A DNA stretch of 64,000 nt from Algoriphagus mannitolivorans DSM 15301. GTDB lineage: Bacteria > Bacteroidota > Bacteroidia > Cytophagales > Cyclobacteriaceae. Location: assembly GCF_000429425.1 (NCBI RefSeq), contig NZ_AUBV01000013.1, positions 62,001 through 126,000 on the forward strand. Direction: 5' to 3'. The stretch's first letter is position 1, and every line of letters begins with the position of its first letter. Shown piece after piece: positions 42,236 to 51,322 of the stretch. The notes under the pieces were generated by a model that saw only the letters and a program-made list of their open reading frames with translations, was not told the DNA's origin and did no database searches. The position numbers and the translations under genes are program-made.

Positions 42236-43514
42236 AGTCATAATCAAATTCACGTTGGTTGATACTTGCAAAAAGCAAACCACCCAAGGCTTTGGGATAA
42301 AAGTAAGTGGATTTTTGAGGCATCACCTCGCCCGATTTGCATACTTCCAATACTTGCTCCAGCTCGATCTCACGGGTAATTACTGCAAAACTTGCCTGCC
42401 CTTCTCTTACTTCCCGGATACAGCGAGAAAAGTTCCTTTCAAAGGCCAGTTGATTGGATGAGCGCTGATCTTCCTGCTTGATGCCCAGAATTTTTGAAAA
42501 TAGCACCTCATGCAAAACCCAGAGATCAAGCTTCCTAACCGCTTCAGCCACTTCTGAGGCCAATTCATTCCATTTTTCTGGCTTTAGCTTGATGATCCAC
42601 GCATCCTCTTTGAATACTAAGCCGAAGGACCAAACTCTTTGGAAGGTGTAGGTCGAGAGCTCCTCTGCGTCTCCAAATTGACGGATGTCAAACCACTCTC
42701 CTAACCTATCAAGCAGTTCTTTTTCTGAGATTTCAAGCCCATAAAAAAGCCGGTGTGTAGGAAGGATTTTCAGGTGATTACCGTGGGCATTGGTAAAATA
42801 CATCAAATGATAATCCGAACCTTGCCACTCGGCCTCTGGAAATGCGTCTTGCTTATTTTTCCGATAGGCTATTGCTCCTTCCAATCGATGATGTCCATCT
42901 GCCAAAATGATCTTTTGAGGTTTAATTTTTTCCAAAAACTTGGCGATCACTTTCGCATCATGAATCACAGCCAACACTTCCCGAACTCCCTGATAATCTT
43001 CCAGTTCATAAATAGGGGTCGCCATAGCTGCATCCATGTATTTTTCCAATTCAAAGCTCTCATCTTCATACAAACCATGCGTCGGACTGACTTGAATTTC
43101 CGTGGCTTCCAAAAGATGAATCCGATCATTTACTGCCGAAACGATGGTGTTTTCATGACGGAGGATTTGGCCTTCATTCCAATCGTAGGCTTTAATCTGA
43201 GCGATAAAGCCTTTGCGACAGCGCTCATCATGATCTCCGGGCAGTCGGAAATACTGGTAATACACATAGATTCCGGGCAATGAATCCTGCCGGATTATTC
43301 CCTCCCGTTTCCAACGATTGAGTGTTTCCTTCGCTTCGAAGAAGGGATCTTTTCCTGTAGGAACGGATAAATGAATGCTATTCAGAGGATTTTGGTACAA
43401 AACTTCCCTTTGTTTGGAAGAAACGACATCAAACAAAGGAGCCGTCAATTCCTCCATTTTTTCACTCAAGCTTTCCGAATATCTCCAGGCTTTGAGGGGT
43501 AAAATCTCTGCCAT
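42204..43514 (-). CDS. DUF1015 family protein
   Basis: The 436-residue cytosolic protein begins MAEILPLKAWRY and has APLFDVVSSKQRE, the highly conserved ILADGHHRLEGAIAYR (around 205-220) and SDYHLMYFTNAH. This is the DUF1015 pattern of unknown function, related to proteins called 'HTH-like' or 'SpoOJ/ParA-like' in some databases; no activity is established to my knowledge. It overlaps accC by one base and maf by about 32 bases, so all three are co-transcribed. Confidence 0.9.
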   Translation of the reverse strand: MAEILPLKAWRYSESLSEKMEELTAPLFDVVSSKQREVLYQNPLNSIHLSVPTGKDPFFEAKETLNRWKREGIIRQDSLPGIYVYYQYFRLPGDHDERCRKGFIAQIKAYDWNEGQILRHENTIVSAVNDRIHLLEATEIQVSPTHGLYEDESFELEKYMDAAMATPIYELEDYQGVREVLAVIHDAKVIAKFLEKIKPQKIILADGHHRLEGAIAYRKNKQDAFPEAEWQGSDYHLMYFTNAHGNHLKILPTHRLFYGLEISEKELLDRLGEWFDIRQFGDAEELSTYTFQRVWSFGLVFKEDAWIIKLKPEKWNELASEVAEAVRKLDLWVLHEVLFSKILGIKQEDQRSSNQLAFERNFSRCIREVREGQASFAVITREIELEQVLEVCKSGEVMPQKSTYFYPKALGGLLFASINQREFDYDYGAFFTKTQE

Positions 43515-45010
43515 CAGATCAATCTATTTTTCCAATTGGTGGTCGCTTGATTTGAAATCGGTGTTTTGGGATTTATTCTGTCTTCTTCTTTTTCATAGAA
43601 AACAACCGATAAAGCTGCAAGGATTTCTTTTTCCTCATCAGAGAATGTAGGTTCCAATTTATCTGGGGTGAAAAATCTTTCCACAAACTTGGTATCGAAC
43701 ATACCGGAAGTAAACGCCTCATGCTGAAGCGCAAAGCGACAAAAATCTAAGGTAGTCTCGATTCCGGTGATTCTATAGTCATTGATAGCTCTTATCATAC
43801 GATCAATGGCATCCTGACGATTTTCTCCGTGAGTGATCAACTTGGCGATCATTGGGTCATAATAAATCGGAATATCCATTCCCTCTTCAAATCCATCATC
43901 CACCCGGATTCCTGGTCCCTGAGGTCTCCTGTAAGTGATCAGTTTTCCAATGTCGGGCAAGAAATTATTCTTTGGATCCTCGGCATATACCCTGACTTCC
44001 ACCGAATGCCCATGAATTTTCAAATCCTTTTGAGAGAATGGAAGGGGATTTCCCTCGGCGATTTTGATTTGCTCGCGGACCAAATCCTTCCCTGTAATCA
44101 TCTCAGTCACAGGATGCTCCACCTGCAATCGGGTATTCATCTCGAGGAAATAAAAATTCAATTGGTCATCCACGATAAACTCTACAGTACCCGCACCATA
44201 ATAATTACAAGCCTTTGCCACACCAACGGCAGCTTCTCCCATGGCTTTTCGCATTTCCGGAGTAACTACGGCAGAGGGAGCTTCCTCAATGACTTTTTGA
44301 TGCCTACGCTGGATCGAACACTCTCTTTCAAACAGGTAAACAATATTGCCATGCTGATCACCCAAAACTTGGATTTCAATATGTCTTGGGGAGGTAATGA
44401 ATTTTTCAATAAAGACTGCTCCATCTCCAAATGCTGACTGTGCTTCTGACACAGCTCTTTGCATTTGCTCCTCAAATTCAACCTCAGAATCCACGATTCT
44501 CATGCCTTTTCCGCCGCCACCCGCAGAGGCTTTGATCAAGATGGGATAGCCGATTTCCTGAGCCTTTTCTTTGGCAGCTTTTATATCTGAAATCGCCTCT
44601 TCTGTCCCTGGAACTAATGGAATATCATACTTCGCAACTGCCTGTTTTGCAGCCAGCTTACTTCCCATTACTTCAATTGATTCTGGAGATGGTCCGACAA
44701 AAATCAATCCCGCATCGGTTATCTTTTTGGCAAAGGCTGCATTTTCTGAAAGAAAACCATAACCCGGATGAATAGCGTCCACACCCAAGTCCTTGCAGAC
44801 CTGTATTATTTTATCTCCCAAAAGGTAAGATTGATTGGAAGGCGGAGGCCCCAAGCAAACGGCCTCATCGGCGAATTTGACATGAGGGGAAAGTCGATCG
44901 GCTTCAGAATACACTGCGACTGTCGAAATGCCCATTTCTTTGGCAGTCCGCATAATTCTAAGTGCAATTTCACCACGGTTGGCGACCAAAAGTTTTTTGA
45001 TTTCTGGCAT
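43514..45010 (-). CDS. accC: Biotin carboxylase subunit of acetyl-/acyl-CoA carboxylase
   Basis: The 498-residue ATP-grasp enzyme carboxylates the biotin carrier, the first step of fatty acid synthesis. Marks are KLLVANRGEIALRIMR at the N-terminus, the Gly-rich ATP loop AGGGGKGMR (163-171), the metal and catalytic region EMNTRLQVEHPVTEM and the C-terminal GNPLPFSQ. It is about 50 residues longer than E. coli AccC because of a polar C-terminal tail. No biotin carrier (accB) is next to it here. It heads the accC-DUF1015-maf operon and diverges from the PLP enzyme at 45194. An acyl-CoA carboxylase of another substrate cannot be excluded. Confidence 0.94.
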   Translation of the reverse strand: MPEIKKLLVANRGEIALRIMRTAKEMGISTVAVYSEADRLSPHVKFADEAVCLGPPPSNQSYLLGDKIIQVCKDLGVDAIHPGYGFLSENAAFAKKITDAGLIFVGPSPESIEVMGSKLAAKQAVAKYDIPLVPGTEEAISDIKAAKEKAQEIGYPILIKASAGGGGKGMRIVDSEVEFEEQMQRAVSEAQSAFGDGAVFIEKFITSPRHIEIQVLGDQHGNIVYLFERECSIQRRHQKVIEEAPSAVVTPEMRKAMGEAAVGVAKACNYYGAGTVEFIVDDQLNFYFLEMNTRLQVEHPVTEMITGKDLVREQIKIAEGNPLPFSQKDLKIHGHSVEVRVYAEDPKNNFLPDIGKLITYRRPQGPGIRVDDGFEEGMDIPIYYDPMIAKLITHGENRQDAIDRMIRAINDYRITGIETTLDFCRFALQHEAFTSGMFDTKFVERFFTPDKLEPTFSDEEKEILAALSVVFYEKEEDRINPKTPISNQATTNWKNRLI

Positions 45011-45109
45011 AAATCTCTAAAGGTTTCTTGGGTAGGTAAATCTTACTTGAGACGAAATAAGGAAATTATCTCGAGGAATACAGAATCCTGCATCTAATGA
45101 AACGGATTT

Positions 45110-45140
45110 TTGCTTCGGAGGCGATTTAGTTTTATTTTTG
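45110..45140 (+). promoter_or_regulatory. Bacteroidota-type promoter of the sphingolipid enzyme gene
   Basis: TTG at 45110-45112, a 20-base spacer and TATTTTTG at 45133-45140 fit the TTG / TAnnTTTG consensus exactly. The start codon is 54 bases downstream of the -7 box. Confidence 0.7.
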
Positions 45141-45193
45141 GCGGATTTTAATGTTCACATTAATTCAACCCACCCTCTAAACTTTAACAAGCT

Positions 45194-46444
45194 TTGGATC
45201 TATTTGCAAAATTAAAAACGAATATGGGCCCTTTGGGCAAACACTCTGAGTTTGCTGATGGGTATTGGTCATTCCCTAAACTGGAAGGTGAGATTGCTCC
45301 CCGGATGAAGTTTAAAGGAAAAGAAGTACTTACCTGGTCCCTTAACAATTACTTAGGACTTGCCAACCATCCCGATATTCGGAAAGCAGACGCGGACGCC
45401 GCTGCCAAATGGGGTGCTGCCTATCCAATGGGTGCACGTATGATGTCTGGTCAAACTGACATGCATGAGCAACTGGAAGATGAATTGGCTGCATTTGTAG
45501 GCAAAGAAAAATCTTACCTGCTTAACTACGGTTATCAAGGGATCATGTCTGTGATCGACGCTATTTTGGACCGTAAGGACGTAGTAGTTTACGATTCAGA
45601 ATGCCATGCTTGTATTATAGATGCCTTGAGAATGCACCTAGGCAAGCGGTATGTATTCCCTCACAACGATATTGAAAACTGCGAAAAGCAGCTTGAAAGA
45701 GCTACAAAACTTGCTGCGGAAACCGGTGGTGGAATATTGGTCATTACCGAGGGTGTATTCGGAATGACCGGTGATCAAGGCAAATTGAAAGAGATCGTTG
45801 AGTTAAAGAAGAAATTTGATTTCAGACTCCTAGTAGATGACGCACATGGATTTGGTACTATGGGTAAAACCGGTGCCGGTACAGGTGAAGAACAAGGTGT
45901 GCAGGATGAGATCGATTTGTACTTCTCCACCTTTGCAAAATCCATGGCTTCCATCGGTGCATTTATCGCCGGCGACGCAGATGTGATCTTGTATTTGAGA
46001 TACAACATGAGATCCCAAATCTTCGCAAAATCACTTCCGATGCTATTGGTGGAAGGTGCTTTGAAGCGTTTGGATATGCTGAGATCCCAGCCAGAATTGA
46101 AAGATAATCTCTGGAAAATCGTAAATGCGCTCAGAAAAGGCCTTCACGACAACGGATTCAGCACCGGTAAATCAAACTCCCCTGTCACCCCAGTTGTCTT
46201 GAATGGAACAGTAGGTGAAGCGGCAGCACTTTCCATGGATTTGAGAGAAAACTTCAATATTTTCTGTTCAGTAGTAATTTACCCAGTAGTACCTAAAGGG
46301 ATGATTATCTTGAGATTAATCCCAACTGCGGTACATACTTTGGAAGATGTGGAAGAAACTATTGCTGCATTTTCTGCAGTGAAGGATAAACTGCTTTCCG
46401 GTGTTTATAAAAATTCTGAGCTCGCACTTTCTTTCGGAGAATAA
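45194..46444 (+). CDS. PLP-dependent alpha-oxoamine synthase, serine palmitoyltransferase-like
   Basis: The enzyme condenses an acyl-CoA with an amino acid; in Bacteroidota this branch makes the sphingoid base from serine and a fatty acyl-CoA. The 416-residue protein has LNNYLGLANHP (50-60), SECHACIIDA with the PLP-stacking His138, VDDAHGFG (Asp215, His218) and the Schiff-base lysine Lys249 in STFAKSMASIG. The start is TTG at 45194, which gives MDLFAKLKTNMGPLG, the N-terminus I expect for the family; the next ATG (45224) would remove ten conserved residues. Glycine C-acetyltransferase-like activity is the alternative. Confidence 0.9.
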   Translation: MDLFAKLKTNMGPLGKHSEFADGYWSFPKLEGEIAPRMKFKGKEVLTWSLNNYLGLANHPDIRKADADAAAKWGAAYPMGARMMSGQTDMHEQLEDELAAFVGKEKSYLLNYGYQGIMSVIDAILDRKDVVVYDSECHACIIDALRMHLGKRYVFPHNDIENCEKQLERATKLAAETGGGILVITEGVFGMTGDQGKLKEIVELKKKFDFRLLVDDAHGFGTMGKTGAGTGEEQGVQDEIDLYFSTFAKSMASIGAFIAGDADVILYLRYNMRSQIFAKSLPMLLVEGALKRLDMLRSQPELKDNLWKIVNALRKGLHDNGFSTGKSNSPVTPVVLNGTVGEAAALSMDLRENFNIFCSVVIYPVVPKGMIILRLIPTAVHTLEDVEETIAAFSAVKDKLLSGVYKNSELALSFGE

Positions 46445-46473
46445 AAAAAAAATTAAAAAAAACGGCCTCTGGA

Positions 46474-46503
46474 TTGAAATAGTAAGTATTTAGGCTATAT
46501 TCG
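46474..46503 (+). promoter_or_regulatory. Promoter of the histone H1-like gene
   Basis: TTG at 46474-46476, a 19-base spacer and TATATTCG at 46496-46503, one mismatch from TAnnTTTG. The -7 box is 44 bases before the ATG. Confidence 0.6.
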
Positions 46504-46546
46504 ATGACAGTAAACTTATCATCAACCTAAAAAATAAACTTTTACT

Positions 46547-46723
46547 ATGAGCAGATTTAGTGAAGTAAAAAATCTAGTAATGAGCTTGGAAGCTGACTTC
46601 GAAAAGTTCTACGACAAAGGAAACCAAGCTGCGGGTACCAGAGTAAGAAAAGGAATGCAAGAGCTAAAGAACTTGGCTCAGGATATCCGTTCAGAAGTTC
46701 AGAACATGAAGAATGCCGGTTGA
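46547..46723 (+). CDS. Histone H1-like small protein, 58 residues
   Basis: ATG at 46547 encodes MSRFSEVKNLVMSLEADFEK, then FYDKGNQAAGTRVRKGMQEL and a final helix QDIRSEVQNMKNAG. This is the short 'histone H1' (Hc1-like) protein I know from many Bacteroidota, thought to bind DNA as a nucleoid protein. It is too short for a 60-codon cut-off but well supported by its own promoter and terminator. It lies about 100 bases after the PLP enzyme gene and is expressed as a separate unit. It is mostly helical with regularly spaced Lys and Arg. Confidence 0.9.
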   Translation: MSRFSEVKNLVMSLEADFEKFYDKGNQAAGTRVRKGMQELKNLAQDIRSEVQNMKNAG

Positions 46724-46736
46724 TCCGAAGAAAAAT

Positions 46737-46769
46737 AAAAAGGGTGGTTTCAATACCACCCTTTTTTTT
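46737..46769 (+). terminator. Terminator of the histone H1-like gene
   Basis: AAAGGGTGGT-TTCAAT-ACCACCCTTTTTTTT, 14 bases past the stop. On the minus strand it can also serve the leftward gene ending at 46796. Confidence 0.94.
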
Positions 46770-46795
46770 GCCCCTTACTCCAGATATCCTTCTTT

Positions 46796-47323
46796 TTAAT
46801 CAATAGAGGCCAATAACTCATCCAAAGCGATGGAAAGCTTTTCATTGTCAAAGGTATTTCCTGAGGCGACGATTCCAGTCCCAACACCCATCCAGGCAAT
46901 CTCATAGCTCTTGGCATCCTGAATTAAAAAGATCACTTTTCCGATCATTCCTTTATTGATCACAAACTCGCTATTCCCACCTGATGAAAATCCTCCGGTG
47001 CCGTTGGCTGAATAAATAAACGGAAAAGGAACAGAGGAAGATTGACCTAGTTCTTGGATGAATTCCCTTGTGACTAATACAGATTGAATCAAAAAATCAG
47101 GATTTTCCTCAGCTTGAACAAAGCCAAATTCCACCAATCGATCCTGAAAAATCTGGGTAAGGGCCTTATTTTTCTTTGTAGAATACTCGGAATCCACCAT
47201 TTTAAAGGAATGATACCTTCTCAAATTCTCCTTTTTGGCAAAGGTGTCAATGGTAATGGAATCAGATACCTTGCAGGAAAATGTGGCCAATAAAAGTGCT
47301 GAGGCGAAAAGAAGTTTTTTCAT
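46796..47323 (-). CDS. DUF4136-type lipoprotein
   Basis: I set the start at 47323 (MKKLLFASALLLATFSC), giving 175 residues with lipid-anchored Cys17; a longer frame would overlap the upstream gene. The mature part has SFKMVDSEYSTKKNKALTQ, then LVEFGFVQAEENPDFLIQSV and a C-terminal region with MIGKVIFLIQDAKSYEIAWMG, the DUF4136 layout. The domain is presumed periplasmic, function unknown. It is 70 bases behind the DUF6992-like gene on the same strand. Confidence 0.85.
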   Translation of the reverse strand: MKKLLFASALLLATFSCKVSDSITIDTFAKKENLRRYHSFKMVDSEYSTKKNKALTQIFQDRLVEFGFVQAEENPDFLIQSVLVTREFIQELGQSSSVPFPFIYSANGTGGFSSGGNSEFVINKGMIGKVIFLIQDAKSYEIAWMGVGTGIVASGNTFDNEKLSIALDELLASID

Positions 47324-47393
47324 AGTAGAAGAATTTAGGTAGAAGATAGGTGGATTTACGCTTTCTCCAAATAAAAAGTTTTCCTTCAGAGAT

Positions 47394-47999
47394 TTACAGG
47401 TCAAATCTTAAGGAAACCCCCTGAGGACCTAGGCTAAGATTCTGAACCAGCTTGGGTAATTCCGCAGCATGAGATGCATGAAATCCATACATCACTCCAT
47501 CAAATACCATCAAAAATGCCCCTTGAAGAATAATGGACTTTCCAAAACCCACCAATCTTTCCTTGTCTTTTCTAATTCCTCTTTCTTTTAAATACAAACC
47601 TCCGGCCATATAGGCTACATCCAAGGCTGCATTGACCAAAAGAATTTTCTCGATTCCATGTTGAGCTTCCATTGTGGCCCAAAAATCAGTTCCTGGAACC
47701 TCCTTAGTAGCCTGCCAGTATCCCAATCCTGCAATCACCAAATTGACAGAATTCCAATACATATTCATTTGATGAAAAGCTTTCACCTCTCCGGAGGTTT
47801 GGCTGGCTCCTATCCCACCCCAAATCATATTTCCTATTGCCCAAGAACCCAAAATCAACATTCCCTTTTGATTATAATCCAACCGCTGCAGGTTGAATTC
47901 TTTCAAGGCAGGTACCTCTTGCGCTACTAAAGGAGAAAAACCTAAACTCAGAAAAAGGATCAATAAAAGTCCTAAACGAAAAGATGTGCTTGTTTTCAT
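47394..47999 (-). CDS. Membrane protein of the DUF6992 type
   Basis: The 201-residue protein has a cleavable-looking signal (1-26, ending LVAQ), then about four hydrophobic segments: GMLILGSWAIGNMIWGGIGA, VNLVIAGLGYWQA, ILLVNAALDVAYMAGGLYL and GAFLMVFDGVMYGFHA. This matches what I recall as DUF6992, uncharacterised. It begins 30 bases after the LysE gene stop, so it may be co-transcribed with the GH3-LysE pair. Confidence 0.78.
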   Translation of the reverse strand: MKTSTSFRLGLLLILFLSLGFSPLVAQEVPALKEFNLQRLDYNQKGMLILGSWAIGNMIWGGIGASQTSGEVKAFHQMNMYWNSVNLVIAGLGYWQATKEVPGTDFWATMEAQHGIEKILLVNAALDVAYMAGGLYLKERGIRKDKERLVGFGKSIILQGAFLMVFDGVMYGFHASHAAELPKLVQNLSLGPQGVSLRFDL

Positions 48000-48029
48000 G
48001 ACCTTAAAACCAATATGTAAACCATAAGT

Positions 48030-48656
48030 TCACGCTATTATCCAAGTCATCCAAATCATCCTACCGCCAAAAAATATCATAATGAAGCCGACAGCCTTGT
48101 TTAAAATCCCCATCAACCTTGGAGTAACAAACCGGGAAAGCTGTTTGGCCACAAAGGCCTTAAGTAAATCAATGCAAAATACAGTCACCAAAATCCCTGA
48201 GTAGTATAAAAAAACCTGGGTTCCCGACCAGGATTCCTTCATGGACACTAAGCTTGCAATGGAGATCCAAAAGAGTAATACAAATGGATTTATCCCATTG
48301 ATCGAGAATCCCTTGGCAAATGCTGTCCTCTTTTTATGAGTAGACAACTCGATCCCACCGGTATTGGGTCTATCGATACTTTTCTTGACCAAGGAGCTAA
48401 TCCCAAATCCAACCAGAATTAAACCACCTACATAACCTAAAACCAGTTCAAAAAGGGTGTTATCGGCCAAAATCCGAATCCCAAAATAGGTTAGAATTAC
48501 ATACAAGGTATCACTGCACAGAATTCCCAAAGCCAAAACCATGGCATAACGAAATCCCTTTTCTAGGCTATTGGTGATCAAAGTGAAAAACACAGGCCCA
48601 ACGATAACGCTGAGCAAAAGCCCCATGCTGATTCCTTCCAAGAGAGAATTACCCAT
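48030..48656 (-). CDS. LysE/RhtB family amino acid exporter
   Basis: The 208-residue inner membrane protein has about six hydrophobic segments. The N-terminal segment GISMGLLLSVIVGPVFFTLITNS carries the G-x-x-x-G-P-V/x-F pattern of LysE exporters, and FAKGFSINGINPFVLLFWI is the second conserved block. The substrate is unknown (amino acids or similar). The start overlaps the 3' end of the GH3 gene by 8 bases, so they are translationally coupled. Confidence 0.92.
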   Translation of the reverse strand: MGNSLLEGISMGLLLSVIVGPVFFTLITNSLEKGFRYAMVLALGILCSDTLYVILTYFGIRILADNTLFELVLGYVGGLILVGFGISSLVKKSIDRPNTGGIELSTHKKRTAFAKGFSINGINPFVLLFWISIASLVSMKESWSGTQVFLYYSGILVTVFCIDLLKAFVAKQLSRFVTPRLMGILNKAVGFIMIFFGGRMIWMTWIIA

Positions 48657-50202
48657 TTGGCAATTCTTTAGCTTTGAGAAAATCTACCCAGGATTTAGCC
48701 TTCTCTCCTTTCAGTACTCTTGGAAATTTGTTTTGGCCTCCTTCTTTGCCCTGGATTCTCATCCATTCATAGAATACTTGAGCCGGAATCACGTCCAACA
48801 GTACTTTTTTCAAGGCATGTCTTCGTTCCACTGCATAATCATCATTGAGTTGGCAAAGGAATTCATCGATTTTGGCTTGTAGCACTTTTTTATCCACCTG
48901 ATCATCGGTTCCGATATACCAGTGATGAGCAAAGAGATTTTTATAGGGAATTCCCAATACGGTAAATTCCCTAATTCTGATATTGAAATGCTCAGCAGCC
49001 ATTTCAATCGCCTTATTCATATTGTCCACAGAGAGATGCTCTCCACAAAGACTCAAAAAATGCTTGGTTCTTCCAGTAATGATGATTTCAGATTCGTTTT
49101 TTGAAACAAACCGAATAACATCTCCTATCAAATACCTCCAGGCTCCGGCACAGGTGGTGATCAACAAGGCATAATCTTTCCCCTCTTCTACTTCATCAAT
49201 TTTTAAGGTTTCGGCAGTCGAAAGGATATTCCCTTCTAGATCAAAGTTTTCCTCAGTAAAGGGCACAAATTCATGGAAAATACCATTATTCAGCACCAAA
49301 CGCATGGATTTCCGGTTGGGCAAGGCTTGGAAGGCCAAAAAGCCTTCTGAAGCCAGATAGGTTTCCATATAAGTCAATGGTTTTCCCAGCAGGCCTTCGA
49401 ATCCTTTTTTATAGGGTTCAAAAGAAACTCCCCCATGCACGAAAATCTGAAGATTGGGCCAGATCTCATGAATATTCTTAACCTGATACCGTTCGATGAT
49501 TTTTTCCAACAAAATCTGAAGCCAGGCTGGAACTCCAACAATAATACCGATATCCCAAGTTTTTGCGTGTTCTACTATTTGATCCAACTTATCTCCCCAA
49601 TTTCGATTTCTGGAAATCTTTTTTCCCGGCTTATAAAACCGCTGAAACCAGATCGGTAGATTTCCTGCGGTGATTCCGCTGAGGTCACCGGAAAAATAGG
49701 TTCCATTAAACTCCAGATCCGTACTTCCTCCTAGCATTAAAATGCCTTTGGTATAAAGAGAGGCGGGAAAATCATATTTAGAAAGGCTTAGAATCTGCCG
49801 GACTCCGGTTCTTCGAATAGCCTTCACCATGGATTTGGTGATTGGAATATATTTGGAAGCCGCTCCTGACGTTCCCGAGCTCAGCGCAAAGTATTTAACT
49901 CTGCCAGGCCATGTGACATTTTTCTTTCCTTCTTGGAGCTTATGCCAAAACTCTGCATGAATTGAATTGTAGTCATAAATTGGAACCTGCTCCTTGAATC
50001 GGACATAAAATGCATCAGGATCATTTCTGAATTCCTTCAAAATACCTTCGAAATCATACTTTTTTCCGATTTCAGTCCTGACCGACTTCAGTAAAAGTTT
50101 TCTCAATTGCTCTTTTTGCAAATCAAGAGGATTAGCACTTTCCTGCTCTAAACTTTCCCGAAGACGAATGCCTTTTTTAAGCAAATTGCTGAGGATTGCC
50201 AT
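48649..50202 (-). CDS. GH3 auxin-responsive promoter family protein (acyl-acid amido synthetase-like)
   Basis: I set the start at 50202 (MAILSNLLKKGIRL), 517 residues; the alternative 12 codons upstream adds a non-conserved tail. The protein shows the adenylation motif SSGTSGAASKYIPIT, then FVHGGVSFEPYKKGFE, YMETYLASEGFLAFQ and VNTTCAGAWRYLIGDVIRF-like LLITTCAGAWRYLIGDVIRF. Plant GH3 enzymes join amino acids to acyl acids; the bacterial branch has no settled substrate. It is coupled to a LysE-type exporter, so synthesis and export of an acyl-amino acid conjugate is an attractive but unproven idea. Confidence 0.9.
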   Translation of the reverse strand: MAILSNLLKKGIRLRESLEQESANPLDLQKEQLRKLLLKSVRTEIGKKYDFEGILKEFRNDPDAFYVRFKEQVPIYDYNSIHAEFWHKLQEGKKNVTWPGRVKYFALSSGTSGAASKYIPITKSMVKAIRRTGVRQILSLSKYDFPASLYTKGILMLGGSTDLEFNGTYFSGDLSGITAGNLPIWFQRFYKPGKKISRNRNWGDKLDQIVEHAKTWDIGIIVGVPAWLQILLEKIIERYQVKNIHEIWPNLQIFVHGGVSFEPYKKGFEGLLGKPLTYMETYLASEGFLAFQALPNRKSMRLVLNNGIFHEFVPFTEENFDLEGNILSTAETLKIDEVEEGKDYALLITTCAGAWRYLIGDVIRFVSKNESEIIITGRTKHFLSLCGEHLSVDNMNKAIEMAAEHFNIRIREFTVLGIPYKNLFAHHWYIGTDDQVDKKVLQAKIDEFLCQLNDDYAVERRHALKKVLLDVIPAQVFYEWMRIQGKEGGQNKFPRVLKGEKAKSWVDFLKAKELPNG

Positions 50203-50249
50203 ATCTTTGTTTGTGCCGTTTGGGTAAAAATGAACCATAAAATTAGAAA

Positions 50250-50924
50250 ATGGACATCAAAGCCAACCTTGAATCCCTGAAAAAATCATTCGTCAATTCT
50301 GAGTGTAAACTTATCGCTGTCAGCAAAACCAAGCCCATCGAGGATCTAAAAAAGGCCTACGAAGCAGGCATACGTGACTTCGGAGAAAATAAGGTTCAGG
50401 AAATCCAAGCCAAACAGCCCGAAATGCCAGCTGATACCCGATGGCATATGATCGGACATTTGCAAAGCAACAAGGTCAAATACATTGCCCCCTATGTTTA
50501 TTTGATTCATGGGGTGGATTCCTTTAAACTCCTCAAAGAAATCAATAAGCAGGGCAAAAAAATCGACCGGGTAATTCCAGTACTTCTGCAAATTCATATT
50601 GCCGAGGAGGAAAGCAAGTTTGGATTCGACAGGCAGGAATTAGAAGAAATGATTTCCTCCTCTGAATTTTCAGAGATCAGCCATGTGCATGTCAAAGGCC
50701 TGATGGGAATGGCTACTTTCACGGAAGATGAAACCCAAATCCGAAAGGAATTCAAATCCCTGAAGCAGTTGTTTGAATCCCTGAAAAACAAGGCTCTCCC
50801 CTCTTTTGTCCAAATGGAAGAATTATCCATGGGCATGAGTGGTGATTATCAAATCGCCCAAGAAGAAGGCAGTACCATGGTAAGAATTGGGTCAGCAATT
50901 TTTGGAGCCAGAAATTATTCATAA
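50250..50924 (+). CDS. YggS/PROSC family pyridoxal phosphate homeostasis protein
   Basis: The 224-residue protein binds PLP without known catalysis and helps balance vitamin B6. PLP Lys26 sits in LIAVSKTKP; further marks are DFGENKVQE, WHMIGHLQSNK and the C-terminal LSMGMSGDYQIAQEEGSTMVRIGSAIFG. Length is normal. It diverges from the GH3 gene with about 47 bases between starts and precedes the DUF423 gene by two bases, so it leads a three-gene run with DUF423 and the carboxypeptidase. Confidence 0.95.
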   Translation: MDIKANLESLKKSFVNSECKLIAVSKTKPIEDLKKAYEAGIRDFGENKVQEIQAKQPEMPADTRWHMIGHLQSNKVKYIAPYVYLIHGVDSFKLLKEINKQGKKIDRVIPVLLQIHIAEEESKFGFDRQELEEMISSSEFSEISHVHVKGLMGMATFTEDETQIRKEFKSLKQLFESLKNKALPSFVQMEELSMGMSGDYQIAQEEGSTMVRIGSAIFGARNYS

Positions 50925-50926
50925 AC

Positions 50927-51322
50927 ATGAACGGAAAACACATTTTAATGGCAGCAGGACTTTCCGGTGCCTTTGCGGTAGGATTAGGAGCTTTTGGGGC
51001 TCATGGTTTGGCGGATATATTGGCTAAAACCGGAAGAACTGAAACCTTTCAGACTGCCGTGAGCTACCATTTTTATCATACCCTGGCCTTGGCGGTGGTA
51101 GGACTACTATCCTTAATCAAACCGGATTGGAAAAGCCTCAAATTTGTAACCTGGTCCTTCATACTCGGAATTTTAATCTTCTCGGGATCACTTTATATAC
51201 TTTCTCTGAGTGGAATCACTTGGTGGGGAGCTATTACTCCTCTGGGTGGAGTAGGATTTATCCTGGGATGGTTAGGCCTTTTTTATTCAGCTTTGAGAAA
51301 TGATCAAATCCTGGTTAAATAA
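50927..51322 (+). CDS. DUF423 family membrane protein
   Basis: The 131-residue protein has four hydrophobic helices and the family pattern AAGLSGAFAVGLGAFGAHGL near the N-terminus, then TAVSYHFYHTLAL, and a late ITPLGGVGFILGWLGL. Function is unknown; it is a common inner membrane protein. It starts two bases after the YggS stop and its 3' end overlaps the start of the carboxypeptidase gene by 23 bases. Confidence 0.94.
   Translation: MNGKHILMAAGLSGAFAVGLGAFGAHGLADILAKTGRTETFQTAVSYHFYHTLALAVVGLLSLIKPDWKSLKFVTWSFILGILIFSGSLYILSLSGITWWGAITPLGGVGFILGWLGLFYSALRNDQILVK

Noticed and set aside
42753..43283. Open frame antisense to the DUF1015 gene (176 codons)
   Set aside because: The opposite strand encodes a conserved protein with clear motifs; this frame has none.
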